From NCBI RefSeq assembly GCF_030689645.1, contig NZ_JAUYFU010000019.1, positions 1 through 48,894 of the forward strand: 48,894 bases of DNA, in the 5' to 3' direction. This document shows, one piece after another, positions 16,856-26,765 of this stretch; position 1 is the stretch's first letter; each line of letters starts with the position of its first letter. The stretch is from Humidesulfovibrio sp. (GTDB taxonomy: Bacteria > Desulfobacterota > Desulfovibrionia > Desulfovibrionales > Desulfovibrionaceae). Made by a program: the position numbers and the translations under genes. Under the pieces are notes generated by a model. That model saw nothing but the letters and a program-made list of their open reading frames with translations. It was not told the DNA's origin and made no database searches.

Positions 16856-17161
16856 AACGCCAGGGGCTCCGCCCTGGCACCCCAGCCAGAGGGCGCAAGG
16901 CTCTCTGGACTCTCCCCTGCGTGCAGTCTTGCCCAACGCAAAGCCGCCGGGCAAGACTGCACGCGGGGGAGATCCAATTATCGGGTATCAAGCGCCCTCC
17001 CAGCCCACTATCTTTCCGCCCTGACCCCAAAGAGAATCCCCGGAGCGCGTTGCGCTCCGGGGATTCTCTTTGGCCCTGCGGGTCCAGGGGTTGCATGCCC
17101 CCTGGCGGAGGGGAAAGGGGGTCCGGGGGAAGGGGGAGGCAGAGCCTCCCCCTTCCCCCGG
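16856..17161. repeat. palindromic mosaic element in intergenic region (long stem-loops in series)
   Basis: This 322-bp gene-free gap is almost entirely inverted repeats. Examples: 16859-16877 (CCAGGG type); 16911-16934 with 16949-16972 (24 bp, one mismatch); 17028-17048 with 17052-17072 (21 bp perfect, 3-base loop); 17123-17140 with 17144-17161 (18 bp perfect, 3-base loop). Phrases such as GGGGGTCCGGGGG and the CCAGGGGC..GCCCTGG unit recur at 32.86-33.2 kb, so it is a repeated genomic element rather than an isolated terminator. It probably also ends the convergent amiC and cheW transcripts. Confidence 0.8.
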
Positions 17162-17175
17162 TTGATCTTTTGCTG

Positions 17176-17670
17176 CTACGCGGCGTCTTTCTGCGTTTCG
17201 CGGGCCAAGGCCAGCTCTGCGGCGGAGAAGATACGCGCGATGTCCAGGATGATGATGAACACGTCATCCTGTTTGCCGATGCCCTTGATGTAGTCGGTGC
17301 TGATGGAGGTGCCCATGCGCGGCGCGCTTTCGATGCGGTCGGACGGAAGCTCGAACACTTCACGCACGGAGTCCACCATGCCGCCCATGATGATGCGGTC
17401 GCCCTCGAAGTCCACCTCGACGATAATGATGCAGGTGTCCACCGTGGTTTCAGCCTTGGGCATGCCGAATTTCAGGCGCAGATCCATGACAGGCACGGCG
17501 TGCCCGCGCAGATTGATAACGCCGCGCATGAAGTCCGGGGTGCGCGGAATTTTGGTGATGGAGGTGAGCTCAAGCACTTCGCGCACGCTGGCGATGTCCA
17601 GGGCGAAGACTTCCTTACCCAGGGTGAAGGTCAGGTGCTGACTGATCTCAATGGCGCTTTTCTCTGCCAT
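17176..17670 (-). CDS. cheW: chemotaxis adaptor protein CheW
   Basis: A 164-aa CheW domain protein. It has the two beta-barrel halves: FTLGKEVFALDIASVREVLEL, then PDFMRGVINLRGHAVPVMDLR (receptor/CheA contact region), and GGMVDSVREVFELPSDRI. It couples chemoreceptors to CheA. It lies 29 bp downstream of the chemoreceptor gene on the same strand, so the pair is an operon and this CheW probably serves that receptor. An ATG follows a clear GGAG. Confidence 0.95.
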   Translation of the reverse strand: MAEKSAIEISQHLTFTLGKEVFALDIASVREVLELTSITKIPRTPDFMRGVINLRGHAVPVMDLRLKFGMPKAETTVDTCIIIVEVDFEGDRIIMGGMVDSVREVFELPSDRIESAPRMGTSISTDYIKGIGKQDDVFIIILDIARIFSAAELALARETQKDAA

Positions 17671-17699
17671 ATGTCGTCTCCTAGAGGCCGCTGCCCGGC

Positions 17700-19772
17700 C
17701 TAGAACTTCTCGAACTCGCCATCTTCGGCGTCTGGACTCAGGTCAAGCTCAATACCGCCCTTCTTGCCTGCCGCAGGGGCGGAAGGCGCGGGACGCGGAG
17801 CAGGGCGCGACGGGGCCTTGCGGGACGACGGTCCGGCGGGCAGGGCCTTCGGCTTGCTGGCGCGCAGGGTGCTTGCCCCGCCATCCACGCGGAAGAAGCT
17901 CATGGTCTGTTGCAGTTGCTGAGCCTGACTTGAGAGCTCCTCGCTGGTGGAGGCCATCTCTTCGGAGGCAGAGGCGTTCTGCTGAATGACCTGGTCGAGC
18001 TGCTGAATGGCCTTGTTGATCTGGTCCGCTCCAGAGTTCTGTTCGCCGGTGGCGGCGGCGATTTCCTGCACCAGCTCCGCCGTGCGCTGAATGTCCGGCA
18101 CGAGCTTCATGAGCATCTCGCCGGCCTTTTCGCTCACAACCACAGTGGAGCTGGACAATTCGCTGATCTCGCCCGCTGCGTTGCCGCTGCGCTCGGCCAG
18201 CTTGCGCACTTCCGCAGCCACCACGGCAAAGCCCTTGCCGTGCTCGCCTGCGCGGGCGGCCTCAATGGCCGCGTTCAGGGCCAGCAGGTTGGTCTGGCGC
18301 GCTATCTCTTCGATAATGGAGATCTTCTCCGCGATGTTCTTCATGGCCACAACGGCCTTGCCCACGGCCACGCCGCCCTCCTGGGCGTCCTTGGCGGCCT
18401 GCAAGGCGATGCGCTCGGTCTGCTGGGCGTTGTCGGCATTCTGACGGATATTGGAGGCCATCTCCTCGATGCTGGAGGATACTTCCTCAATGGCAGCTGC
18501 CTGTTCCGTTGCGCCCTGCGACAGGGACTCGCTTGACGCAGAAAGCTCTTCCGAACCAGAGGCCACGTTGTCCGTGGCCCCGCGAACGTCTGCGACCACG
18601 ACGCGCAGGCGGCCCACCATGTCGTTCAGGGCCCGGGCCAGCACGCCAATCTCGTCCTTCTGGTCTATGGCCAGATGGCCGGTGAAGTCGCCCTCGGCCA
18701 TGCGCTTGGCGAAGTCCACGCCCTGAAGCACGGGCCGGGTGATGCTGCGCGTCAGGGCAATGCCGAGCACAAGGGCGATGAGCACGCCAAGGCACACCCC
18801 TACGAGCACCACGGTGCGGCTGATGGCGGAACTGATGGTGAGTTCCTTTGAGGCGGCCTCGGCCGTGGCCTCATGGTAGTCAGACAAAGCGTTGGCTGCT
18901 TCCAGGGCCGCATTCATCCGCGTACGCGACTCGCCTAAAAGCACGCCGCTCATCTCGCTGAAGAGCCGCTGGCCCTTGTCGGCTTCCTCAAGCGCCTTGC
19001 GGAACTGCTCAAAGGTCAGCTCCGCCGAGGGTCTGGTGACCTCGCTGAAGACGGCCTTGGCCTTGCTTGCGCCGCCAGCACCGCCAGCCATGTGCTTCTT
19101 AATATCAGAAATAGACTGATGGAAGCGCTGGTGCGATGCGGCCACCGTGGACAATGCCTCGGCCACGACCTTGTTCTCGGTCTTGAAACCGCTCGACCAC
19201 TTGCCGAAATTACATGCGGTGTGGTCATCTCCGCCTTCAAAACTCTTGCCGAACAGGATCAAGGCCGAAACCTGGTCCATCAGCCTGTAGTGATCACCTC
19301 TGAATTGCTGCAGGCCAGCCGTCAAAGCGTCAGGCCGGAGCAAATCAGATTGAATGACCTGATCAGCCATTTCCAAGGCCTTGTTGTTGGCTTCGCGCGT
19401 GGCGATAAATTTGGCCTTGAGATCCTCAAAAAGGGCCTTGGCCTTGTCGTCAACCTCAAGCTTGGAATAGGATTCAAAGGCCTTTGAGGAACGCTCGCGC
19501 GATTTCTTTATGTTCTCGAACTGCCGCAGGCGGACTTCCTTGGGCACCTCAGCGCTCATAAGGGTGCGCAATGACTGCCCGACGAAATACATTTCGGACT
19601 TGATAGTCAAAGACTCCTGCACGCCAGGCAAGTCGGAAGTGCTGATCTTGGCGCTCTTTGCAGCAAGCGAGCTAAGCTGGTAAAATGCCAGACCACCAAC
19701 GACGAGCGTGATCACTGCGACGATCAAGAAGCCGCCCAGCAGTTTTGTGCGCAGACTGAAATTCTTGAGCAT
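17700..19772 (-). CDS. methyl-accepting chemotaxis protein with CZB-like motif in its sensor region
   Basis: A 690-aa receptor. TM1 is at ~11-33 ([21 protein letters not shown]). A helical sensor region spans ~35-310, TM2 ~318-340, HAMP ~342-395 and the signalling domain ~400-640 with the tip [25 protein letters not shown]-type sequence. Inside the predicted periplasmic part lies [15 protein letters not shown] followed by ASHQRFHQS, resembling the His/Cys zinc-binding CZB motif. The tail is Pro/Ala/Lys-rich and ends in acidic residues. GGAGGG precedes the ATG. It is cotranscribed with cheW and follows rrf2 after 231 bp with no other gene. Confidence 0.92.
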   Translation of the reverse strand: MLKNFSLRTKLLGGFLIVAVITLVVGGLAFYQLSSLAAKSAKISTSDLPGVQESLTIKSEMYFVGQSLRTLMSAEVPKEVRLRQFENIKKSRERSSKAFESYSKLEVDDKAKALFEDLKAKFIATREANNKALEMADQVIQSDLLRPDALTAGLQQFRGDHYRLMDQVSALILFGKSFEGGDDHTACNFGKWSSGFKTENKVVAEALSTVAASHQRFHQSISDIKKHMAGGAGGASKAKAVFSEVTRPSAELTFEQFRKALEEADKGQRLFSEMSGVLLGESRTRMNAALEAANALSDYHEATAEAASKELTISSAISRTVVLVGVCLGVLIALVLGIALTRSITRPVLQGVDFAKRMAEGDFTGHLAIDQKDEIGVLARALNDMVGRLRVVVADVRGATDNVASGSEELSASSESLSQGATEQAAAIEEVSSSIEEMASNIRQNADNAQQTERIALQAAKDAQEGGVAVGKAVVAMKNIAEKISIIEEIARQTNLLALNAAIEAARAGEHGKGFAVVAAEVRKLAERSGNAAGEISELSSSTVVVSEKAGEMLMKLVPDIQRTAELVQEIAAATGEQNSGADQINKAIQQLDQVIQQNASASEEMASTSEELSSQAQQLQQTMSFFRVDGGASTLRASKPKALPAGPSSRKAPSRPAPRPAPSAPAAGKKGGIELDLSPDAEDGEFEKF

Positions 19773-20003
19773 GGAGAGCCCTCCGCGGAAAAATTTGTCC
19801 CGGCAGCGCGAGGGGCTTCCGGGCGGACCTTAAGGACACGAAGCCATCACCAAGCGTCACGTCCCCAAAAAACAAAGGTTATCAGACAGGTGAAGAACCA
19901 ATGCAGTTAAGCCTATCGGCCTTCCCTAGTACAACCTTTAGACCATGCACGCACAAGGCACAAGGTGCCATGCGCAAAAATACGTTTCACCTTTTTCGGG
20001 GGG

Positions 20004-20420
20004 CTAGGGCAGTGATTTGAGGAGGCTCTGCAGGGTGTAGGTGTCAAGGGTCTCAAACATGGCCTGGTTGGCCTTTTCCCAAACATCCTTGGTGGGGCAG
20101 GATTCAAGACGGGAGCAAGAGGCGCAGGTGTCGCGGCTGAGGGAACAGCCCTTGAGAACCACCCATTCCTCCAGGGCGCGCACGATGTCGCCCACGGTGA
20201 TGCTGGCGGCGGGCTTGGCCAGGACATGGCCGCCTTTGGGCCCGCGCTTGGAGAGCACCAGACCTGCCTTTTTCAGGCGCCTGATGAGCTTCTCCATATA
20301 TTTTTCGCTGATGCCGGTGCGCGAGGCGATTTCTGCCACCGAGACGGGACCGCTATGGTAGTTCTCGGCGATGTCGATGAGCATTCTTGTGCCGTACCGG
20401 CTCTTTGTGCTCAGGCGCAT
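20004..20420 (-). CDS. rrf2: Rrf2 family transcriptional regulator (Rrf2-like, hmc-linked)
   Basis: A 138-aa Rrf2-type winged-helix repressor. MRLSTKSRYGTRMLIDIA begins the HTH, and ISEKYMEKLIRRLKKAGLV is the recognition region. A Cys-rich segment (CSLSRDTCASCSRLESC, ~92-108) is suitable for binding an iron-sulfur cluster as in IscR/NsrR. In Desulfovibrio vulgaris rrf1 and rrf2 close the hmc operon and Rrf2 affects hmc expression (established knowledge). Here it lies just beyond hmcF but separated by an intrinsic terminator, so it is probably transcribed separately or by readthrough. No rrf1-like response regulator is present. Confidence 0.9.
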   Translation of the reverse strand: MRLSTKSRYGTRMLIDIAENYHSGPVSVAEIASRTGISEKYMEKLIRRLKKAGLVLSKRGPKGGHVLAKPAASITVGDIVRALEEWVVLKGCSLSRDTCASCSRLESCPTKDVWEKANQAMFETLDTYTLQSLLKSLP

Positions 20421-20452
20421 GGACTCTCCGAGTTCAGGGGGATGTTATGACG

Positions 20453-20491
20453 AAAAACGGGGGGAGAGACTCATTTCGGCCTCTCCCCCCG
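20453..20491 (-). terminator. intrinsic terminator after hmcF
   Basis: An 11-bp perfect stem (20458-20468 with 20481-20491, CGGGGGGAGAG type) is followed on the minus strand by TTTTT (20453-20457). It lies 15 bp downstream of the hmcF stop and upstream of rrf2, so it should end or attenuate the hmc transcript before rrf2. Confidence 0.85.
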
Positions 20492-20506
20492 CAATGCGAG
20501 GCAGAC

Positions 20507-21901
20507 CTATTCTTCTTCCTGCGGCTGCAAGTGCTCCGGCACGATCATCATGCTGATGACCAGCGGCTTGAGGAAGCTCCACTTGATGCCGATCTTGAAC
20601 TCTTCCTCAAGGTCGCGGATTGCGTCCCAGCAGTTGTGGCAGGGCGCGATGACCAGCTTGGCGCCGGTGTCCAGGATCTGGTCGCGCTTGACCATGAGGG
20701 CGCGGTTGCGCTGCTTGCGGAAACGGCCGATGCCGTTGAAGCCGCCGCCGCCGCCGCAGCAGTAATTGTGCTCCTTGTTGGGGCTCATCTCCACGAAGTA
20801 GCCGGGCTCCACAAGGTAGCTGACGATTTCGCGGGTGATCTTCTTCAGGCCGTAGTTGCGGATGTAGTTGCAGGAGTCCTGCAAGGTCACCAGCTGCTTG
20901 ATACGCTTGGCCGGGTCGATCTTGATCTTGCCCTCGCGCAGGGCCTCAGCCAGCCATTCCGTGTAGTGCAGGTACGGCTTGGGCGTCAGGCCGTCGGGCC
21001 GTCCGGCCCAGTAGGGGCCTTCAATGACCGTGGCGCGGTGTGCGTGTCCGCACTCGGTGCCAACGGCGCGCTTGGGGTTCAAGCGGTCAATGGCGGCGTA
21101 CACGTGCTTCACCTGCAGGGTGCAGGCCTCCCAGTCCCCCGCGAAAAGCGAGAGGCTGGTCTGCTCCCAGCCGGAGCTGGGCACGGTCCAATTCTCGCCA
21201 GCCACGTGGAACAGCACTGCGGCCTCGGAGATGTCCTCCGGGTAGTGCTTGGGCTCGCGGGCGTTGACCGTGTACATGATGTCCGCGTCCTGCTTGTCGA
21301 TGGGGATCTCAAGGCCAGGCCATTCGTCCTGAGCCTCTTCAGCCATCCATTCGCAGGTCTCGGTCCAGTCCTCGTCGGTAACGTTCATCTGGGCCTTGAA
21401 CACGCGGTGCATGCCCGAGCCGATCTTGAGCTCCCAGGGAACAAAGCCCTGCGAGTACAAAAGGCCGCGGGTGTAGCTGAACATAACGCCCATATCGATG
21501 CCGTAGGGGCAGTACTGGCCGCAGCGGTTGCAGCAGGTGCACTGGCTCCAGGCCACTTCCATGGCCTGACGCATGAAGGCGTTATCGACATCGCCGTTGC
21601 GCTTGACGATTTCGCCCAGGGTGGACTGGATCTTGTAGGCCGGGACCTGCTTCGGGTCACGATCATTGCAGAGGTACAGGAAGCAGGAATCGGCGCACAG
21701 CCCGCAGTGGGCGCACATGTCGAGCCAGGTGCGCAGGCGGGATTTGCAGGTGTTCTTGAGGGACGTGGCGAGCTTCGCCTTGTCGACGTCAAGCTCTTCC
21801 ATTTCCGCGTAGTATTGCTTGCCGCCCTTGTCGCCCAGGAGGGCCTCAAGGTCTTCCTGGGTGTTCACGGGCGTACGGTTGCAGAACTTACCTTCGGGCA
21901 T
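20507..21901 (-). CDS. hmcF: HmcF, cytoplasmic iron-sulfur subunit of the Hmc complex (HdrD-like)
   Basis: A 464-aa soluble subunit. Two [4Fe-4S] ferredoxin motifs are near the N-terminus ([16 protein letters not shown] and [12 protein letters not shown]). A cysteine-rich CCG-type region is at the C-terminus ([30 protein letters not shown]), as in HdrD and in HmcF of Desulfovibrio. It is thought to deliver or accept electrons on the cytoplasmic face of the transmembrane complex. It is the last gene of hmcABCDEF, 45 bp after hmcE, followed by a terminator. GGAG precedes the ATG. Confidence 0.95.
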   Translation of the reverse strand: MPEGKFCNRTPVNTQEDLEALLGDKGGKQYYAEMEELDVDKAKLATSLKNTCKSRLRTWLDMCAHCGLCADSCFLYLCNDRDPKQVPAYKIQSTLGEIVKRNGDVDNAFMRQAMEVAWSQCTCCNRCGQYCPYGIDMGVMFSYTRGLLYSQGFVPWELKIGSGMHRVFKAQMNVTDEDWTETCEWMAEEAQDEWPGLEIPIDKQDADIMYTVNAREPKHYPEDISEAAVLFHVAGENWTVPSSGWEQTSLSLFAGDWEACTLQVKHVYAAIDRLNPKRAVGTECGHAHRATVIEGPYWAGRPDGLTPKPYLHYTEWLAEALREGKIKIDPAKRIKQLVTLQDSCNYIRNYGLKKITREIVSYLVEPGYFVEMSPNKEHNYCCGGGGGFNGIGRFRKQRNRALMVKRDQILDTGAKLVIAPCHNCWDAIRDLEEEFKIGIKWSFLKPLVISMMIVPEHLQPQEEE

Positions 21902-21946
21902 TGCTTTCGTCTCCTTGACTGCTTTGGGGGCGTGGCGGCTTTAAGC

Positions 21947-22627
21947 CTACCAGGCCATATTCGTGCCCTTCATGCCGCCGCGCTTAATGCCATAGTCCAT
22001 GCCAATCTGACCGCGGGTGAGGAAGAAGCCCACCATGTGGAACAGCTTGGTGAAGGGAATGGCAAGGAGCATCACTTCGCCAGAGATGATGTGCGCGTAG
22101 AGCCAGACCTTGTAGTCGCCGCCAAGCTGGTGCACGGCCATGAACCCCGTGAAGAACGGGGCGATGGTGATGACCAGCAGGAGGTAGTCGTAGAAGCTCG
22201 TGATGATGCGCACTTCCGGCAGGGCGATGCGGCGCACGATGATGCACACGCCGGCGATCATCATGCCAACTGTCAGGATGTCGGCCATGTACATGGGCAG
22301 CGCAGGCCAGCTGATGCCGAAGCGCATTTTAAGAATCACCGCGTGTCCCAGGAGGAACAGCGGGGTGATGACTATGCCGATGTGGAAGACAAAGAACATG
22401 ATGGTGAAGATGGGCTTCACCTTCCAGCCCTGGGAGCCGAAGGGCACGACCCAGGAGAGGATGCTGTTGGCCGCGCCGCGCACGCCATGGGCGGTCTGGG
22501 TGCCGTAGGCTACGCGGTCAAGCTTCCAGTCCAGGCCTTTGACGTAGGTGTACACGCGCCAGGCGAGCCCGCCCACGAACACCAGGAAGGTCAGCCACAG
22601 AAGAGGTCCGGTGATGATCTGATACAT
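21947..22627 (-). CDS. hmcE: HmcE, NarI-like membrane subunit of the Hmc complex
   Basis: A 226-aa integral membrane protein with about five transmembrane helices and several membrane-embedded histidines (for example FVFHIGIVITPLFLLGHAV and LYAHIISGEVMLLAIPFTKLFHMVGFFL). This matches the b-type cytochrome NarI/HdrE superfamily. It is expected to carry electrons through the membrane to HmcF. AAGGAG sits at the end of hmcD, immediately ahead of its ATG, so the two are translationally linked. Confidence 0.93.
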   Translation of the reverse strand: MYQIITGPLLWLTFLVFVGGLAWRVYTYVKGLDWKLDRVAYGTQTAHGVRGAANSILSWVVPFGSQGWKVKPIFTIMFFVFHIGIVITPLFLLGHAVILKMRFGISWPALPMYMADILTVGMMIAGVCIIVRRIALPEVRIITSFYDYLLLVITIAPFFTGFMAVHQLGGDYKVWLYAHIISGEVMLLAIPFTKLFHMVGFFLTRGQIGMDYGIKRGGMKGTNMAW

Positions 22628-22630
22628 GGC

Positions 22631-22786
22631 CTACTCCTTGTCGTGCTCAGGGAACTTATGGAGTTCCTCGTCGCGCGAGGTAATGAACGCCCAGATGCCC
22701 CAAAAACCCACCACGAACAGACCCATCAGGATGTAGGTGATGCTCTTGGTGTGCATCATGAAGTCGTGATAAACGTAGTAATCCAC
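22631..22786 (-). CDS. hmcD: HmcD, small single-helix membrane subunit of the Hmc complex
   Basis: A 51-codon gene read from a GTG start at 22786, with AGGAGG seven bases upstream, ending at TAG 22631-22633. The product starts MDYYVYHDFMMHTKSITYIL, has one transmembrane helix (~17-37, ending GFWGIWAF) and a charged C-terminus (SRDEELHKFPEHDKE). Size and position between hmcC and hmcE match the small HmcD of Desulfovibrio. Because of its length and GTG start it is easily missed. It probably stabilises the membrane part of the complex. Confidence 0.88.
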   Translation of the reverse strand: MDYYVYHDFMMHTKSITYILMGLFVVGFWGIWAFITSRDEELHKFPEHDKE

Positions 22787-22798
22787 GATGCGCCTCCT

Positions 22799-23959
22799 TT
22801 AGTGGGCGTCCTTGTATTCGGGGTGCTCGAAGAAGATGGGCATGCGGCTGACGATGAAACGATACACCGTCACGCCCACTGTCACCACGAAGATGGAGAG
22901 CATGATTTCCATCAGGCTCGGGAAGTAGCGCTGATCGGCAGGGAGCTGCCAATTGAAGGCCACCATGGACACGTTGAAGCGGTTCAGGATGATGCCGACC
23001 ACAGTAAGGGCGGCAGTCCACTTGATGAGCTTGATGTTCTTCTCGCGGGAGCCGATGGCGTAGAGCAGGCTCGGCAGGGCCACGAAGCCCAGAACCTCGA
23101 CCAGCCACCACGCGCCCCACCCGGTGGCCAGGTAGTGCCAGTTGTTGTCGTAGGCCACGGCGACCAGCTTCACGCAGAAGTAGGCGGCAAGTGCGATGGA
23201 GGCCCCGCGGGCAAAGCCGAGGATGACTCCTTCGTGCTCGTCCAGGTGGGTCTTGTCCATCATGTGGTGCCAGGGCTTGTGGGCCAGGGTGCCTTCGAAG
23301 ATGACCATGGACAGGCCTGCCGGGATGCTCGACACGAAGAAGAGCACGGCCAGGTAAGGCGAGTACCACAGGGGGTGCAGCTTGCTGGGCACGGCGATGT
23401 ACAGGGCGCCGAGGGAGCTCTGGTGCAGGGTGGACAGGACCACGCCGAAGATGGTCAAGGCCAGGGTCAGCTTGTGCACGGTGTTGCGCAGCTTTTTCAT
23501 GCCCAGCCACTCGAGGGCGGCGGGGCTGAATTCGATGGCCAGCACAGTGACGTACAGGAAGACGCACAGACCCACTTCATACAAGAGCGACGTGGTGCCG
23601 GGCTGCAGGAAGATGGGGTACACCAGGCGGTAGGGACGGCCCACATCGAAGTGCAGGGCGAAGACCACCAGAGCGTAGCCCAAAAAGGCCGTCAGGATGG
23701 CCGGGCGAACTGCGGAGTGATACTTCTTCATGCCGAACAGGTAGCAGGCGGAGCTGGTGGTATATCCGCCGGCGGCCAATGCGACGCCGCACAGCAGGTC
23801 GAATCCGATCCAGACACCCCAGGGGTTGTTCTGATCGAGGTTGGTGACCGTGCCCAGGCCCTTGGTGAACCGCAGCACGGTGATCACCAGGCCTATGGCC
23901 AGGATGATTCCCGTAATGATGTTCACCGGGGTCATGAGAGACTTGTTCTCGGTAGTCAT
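22799..23959 (-). CDS. hmcC: HmcC, NrfD-family membrane subunit of the Hmc complex
   Basis: A 386-aa protein with about ten transmembrane helices. It is of the NrfD/PsrC type found in many periplasm-facing respiratory complexes, which bind quinone or move protons without haem. It begins MTTENKSLMTPVNIITGIIL and contains the family-like FDVGRPYRLVYPIF and SIPAGLSMVIFEG segments. Its ATG directly follows the hmcB stop (TAAATG). The 13-bp gap to hmcD carries the hmcD Shine-Dalgarno. Confidence 0.94.
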   Translation of the reverse strand: MTTENKSLMTPVNIITGIILAIGLVITVLRFTKGLGTVTNLDQNNPWGVWIGFDLLCGVALAAGGYTTSSACYLFGMKKYHSAVRPAILTAFLGYALVVFALHFDVGRPYRLVYPIFLQPGTTSLLYEVGLCVFLYVTVLAIEFSPAALEWLGMKKLRNTVHKLTLALTIFGVVLSTLHQSSLGALYIAVPSKLHPLWYSPYLAVLFFVSSIPAGLSMVIFEGTLAHKPWHHMMDKTHLDEHEGVILGFARGASIALAAYFCVKLVAVAYDNNWHYLATGWGAWWLVEVLGFVALPSLLYAIGSREKNIKLIKWTAALTVVGIILNRFNVSMVAFNWQLPADQRYFPSLMEIMLSIFVVTVGVTVYRFIVSRMPIFFEHPEYKDAH

Positions 23960-25048
23960 TTAGGCCCCCTCCCCGTCTTTGTCGGCGGTTTCGGTTTTGG
24001 CGGCTTCGGCCTCCTTGCGGGCGGCCTCGGCCTCCTCAAGGGCGCGCTTCACTTCGCGCTCCACGGCCTGGACCTTGTCGCGCTCGGCGCTCTCCATGGC
24101 CTTGGCAAGCTTGGCTTCGCCCTCGGCCTTAGTGGCGGCCTTGGCGGCCTTAACGGCAGCCTTCTGCTCTTCCTCGGCCACCTTTTCTTTACGCTTGTTC
24201 ATGGCCCACACGCCGCCCAGCAGCGCCGGCCAGAGAGCCGCCACCATGGGAACGACGGACAGCGGACCAGCGCTGATCTCTGGCACGCTCTTGGTGCCCA
24301 GGTCCTCGCGCATGCCCAGCGCGCTGAAGCCGTCGGTGCCGGCCATGTACAGCCAGTTGGTGCCGCCCATCTCCTTTTCGCCGTAGATGTGCTTCACGTA
24401 GCGGCCAGGATTCTTCTTCATGCGCTCGCGGGCGATCTCAATGAGATCGTCGCGCTTGCCATAGGTCAGGGCTTCCTTGGGGCAGGAGATGACGCAACCG
24501 GGAGCGTTGATCTCGCCCTTCTGGATCTGGTCATGGCACATCGTGCACTTCATGACGCGGGGGGTCAGGGGATCGTCGTACTCGTAAGCCGGAACGTTGA
24601 ACGGGCAAGCAACCATGCAGTAACGGCAGCCCACGCAGACGTCGGCGTCATACGTCACAGATCCATCGGGATTCTTAGTGAAGGCCCGGACAAAGCAGAC
24701 CGATGCGCACGCAGGCTCCATGCAATGATTGCACTGGATCTTGCGGAACAGCGGGCCGCTCTTGCCCTGGTACTTGTTCACAACAGTATAGGTCTTTTCA
24801 TCCGTGCGGCGTTCCTTCTCAAGGACGGCCAGGTCCTCAAAAGGCTTGGGCGGCGCGGGCAGCTTGTTGACCTTGTTGCAGCCGGCCTCGCATTTGCGGC
24901 AGCCGATGCAACGGGTGGCGTCGAAAAGGACGCCTTTTGCATCAGGATAGCCGTCAAAGGATTTGCCACCGGCGGCTTGCGCAGTCGTGCCCAGGGTGGC
25001 CGTGATCCCCGCGGCGCCCAGCAAGCCGAGAAACTGTCTTCTCTTCAT
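23960..25048 (-). CDS. hmcB: HmcB, periplasmic four-cluster ferredoxin subunit of the Hmc complex
   Basis: A 362-aa protein with a twin-arginine-like leader ([19 protein letters not shown]). Four [4Fe-4S] Cys sets follow: [38 protein letters not shown] and [16 protein letters not shown]. Near ~265-285 there is a hydrophobic segment ([19 protein letters not shown]). The last ~80 residues are a highly charged Ala/Lys/Glu helix that should lie on the other membrane face. It relays electrons from HmcA to the membrane subunits. The long charged tail is a notable feature. Confidence 0.95.
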   Translation of the reverse strand: MKRRQFLGLLGAAGITATLGTTAQAAGGKSFDGYPDAKGVLFDATRCIGCRKCEAGCNKVNKLPAPPKPFEDLAVLEKERRTDEKTYTVVNKYQGKSGPLFRKIQCNHCMEPACASVCFVRAFTKNPDGSVTYDADVCVGCRYCMVACPFNVPAYEYDDPLTPRVMKCTMCHDQIQKGEINAPGCVISCPKEALTYGKRDDLIEIARERMKKNPGRYVKHIYGEKEMGGTNWLYMAGTDGFSALGMREDLGTKSVPEISAGPLSVVPMVAALWPALLGGVWAMNKRKEKVAEEEQKAAVKAAKAATKAEGEAKLAKAMESAERDKVQAVEREVKRALEEAEAARKEAEAAKTETADKDGEGA

Positions 25049-25079
25049 GGACGTGCTCCTTATTGTGCCGGGGTCCGGC

Positions 25080-26765
25080 CTACTTCTTCTTTTCCTTATG
25101 ACAGCCCGCGCAATCCGTATTGAGGGGCTTCTTCAGGGCCATGGACTTGTGACAGCCCATGCACTGACCGTGATACGCGGCCTTGAGGCCCGGGCGGCTG
25201 GGCTGCTTGTCGTCAAAGGGCTTGCCGTGACAGTTCACGCACTTGGGCGGCTTCTTGCTGCCTGCAGGGGTGTTGTGGTGGCAGGCCTGGCACAGGGTGC
25301 CGGGGTCCGCGTGGAACACGCCGGACATCTTGGAGTCCTTCATGTTCTCCGCGAGCTTGAGCACGATCTTGCGGTGCGGCATTTCAGACGCCTCGTACTC
25401 GTTCACCATGCTCTTGATGATGACCTTTTCCGGGATGTCGTCGATGGCGAAGATATCGGCCTTCTCAGGACGGTCCTTCAGCAGGGTCGCGGCGGCCGCG
25501 GCCTTTTCCTCGGGCTTCATGTTCCAGTAGGCGGGCATGGAGCCGGGCTCAGCCGGAACGCTCAGCTTGCCGCCGATGTGGCACTTCTTGCACGAGGCCT
25601 GGGGCGGATTCTTGCGCGCCTTCAGCTGGTCGTGGCAACCGGCGCACTTGGGCTCGGCCTTCTTGGTGTTGTGACAGCCCACGCAGCTCTGCTTCGCGGT
25701 GGCGCGGTGCATGGCCTGCTCAAGCTGCACAAAGCCGCCTTCCTTGCTGCCGGAGAGGGTGTGGCACTTGTTGCAGGCCTTCAGCTCCTTGTGGTGGCAG
25801 CTGCGGCAGGTGTCCACGCTCTTCTCGTGGGCCTTGTGGTTGAACACCGACGGGCTCATGGCCAGAGGCTTCATGCCTTCCACAGGCTTCTCGATGCTCA
25901 TGAGGGTCAGGTCGGGCTGGCCGCGGCGGATGAGCTTGGTGCCCTCGGGAGCCTTGGCGACCGCTTCCTTGTTCTTGGCGGCGATCTTGTCCTGGGCGTC
26001 CTTGCTGTGGCAGCCGGCGCAATTAACCGGGCCGGTCTCCTTCTTGCCAGCCTTGGCAAGGGAGAGGTGGCAGCTCACACAGGAGGCGTGGGAGGCCTCG
26101 GCCAAACTGCGAGATTCCTTGCTGGGCTTCTGCAGGTGGCACACGCGGCAGGACTCTTCCTTGCCCTTGGCGTAGAAAGTCTTCTTGGTTTCCTTGTTGT
26201 ACTCGTGGTGGCAACGGTTGCAGTTGTCCTTCACGGCCTCGCCGGACTCGGTCTTGAGATCCGAGGGGATCTCCTTCGTCTCGGTGTGGCGGAAGTGCAG
26301 GGCATTGTTAAAGCCTGCAGGCTGCTTCGTGGAGACGATCTTGCTCTTTCCATCGTGGCAGGAGCGGCAGTCGCCGTCCAAGGGACCGGTCTTCTGACCC
26401 TTGCCCGCAAGGTCGGTGTGACAGCCGATGCAGTTCTTGTGGTAGATCGTCTTGACCTCAGCCGAGGTCGTGTCCTTCTCGCGCATGTACTTGACCACGA
26501 GCTTGCCGTCTTTCTCCAGGTGGCAGGACTTGCAGTCCTTGCCAGCCTTTTCAACGGCCGCCGTGTGCTTGTCATGCAAGAACGTGACAGGCGGCAGCTC
26601 CAGCGCGCCCAGGGATTTCATGGCGTCGATCTTCACCACGTCGGCCCTGGCGGCTGCATTTGCCTGCGTCTCCCCGACCCCCTGCGCCTCAAGGCTCAGG
26701 ATCGAGACCACGGCCAGGACAAACAGGGTCCCGGCGCTCAGCAGCAGCACTCTTCCTTTTTCCAT
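25080..26765 (-). CDS. hmcA: HmcA, 16-haem high-molecular-weight cytochrome c
   Basis: A 561-aa periplasmic cytochrome. A signal peptide (~1-30) is followed by exactly 16 CXXCH motifs, counted from CKSCH near residue 71 to CAGCH six residues from the C-terminus. This matches the 16 haems of Desulfovibrio HmcA. Many CXXCH histidines are followed by a second His (for example CNRCHHEY and CQACHHNT) serving as ligands. It takes electrons from periplasmic hydrogenase/type I cytochrome c3 and passes them to the Hmc membrane complex (established for D. vulgaris). It is the first gene of the operon; AGGAAC lies before its ATG. Confidence 0.97.
   Translation of the reverse strand: MEKGRVLLLSAGTLFVLAVVSILSLEAQGVGETQANAAARADVVKIDAMKSLGALELPPVTFLHDKHTAAVEKAGKDCKSCHLEKDGKLVVKYMREKDTTSAEVKTIYHKNCIGCHTDLAGKGQKTGPLDGDCRSCHDGKSKIVSTKQPAGFNNALHFRHTETKEIPSDLKTESGEAVKDNCNRCHHEYNKETKKTFYAKGKEESCRVCHLQKPSKESRSLAEASHASCVSCHLSLAKAGKKETGPVNCAGCHSKDAQDKIAAKNKEAVAKAPEGTKLIRRGQPDLTLMSIEKPVEGMKPLAMSPSVFNHKAHEKSVDTCRSCHHKELKACNKCHTLSGSKEGGFVQLEQAMHRATAKQSCVGCHNTKKAEPKCAGCHDQLKARKNPPQASCKKCHIGGKLSVPAEPGSMPAYWNMKPEEKAAAAATLLKDRPEKADIFAIDDIPEKVIIKSMVNEYEASEMPHRKIVLKLAENMKDSKMSGVFHADPGTLCQACHHNTPAGSKKPPKCVNCHGKPFDDKQPSRPGLKAAYHGQCMGCHKSMALKKPLNTDCAGCHKEKKK

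Noticed and set aside
20387-25123. 1578-codon plus-strand frame opposite hmcB-hmcF
   Set aside because: Shadow of high-GC codon usage opposite real genes; His/Val/Gly-rich product without domains.
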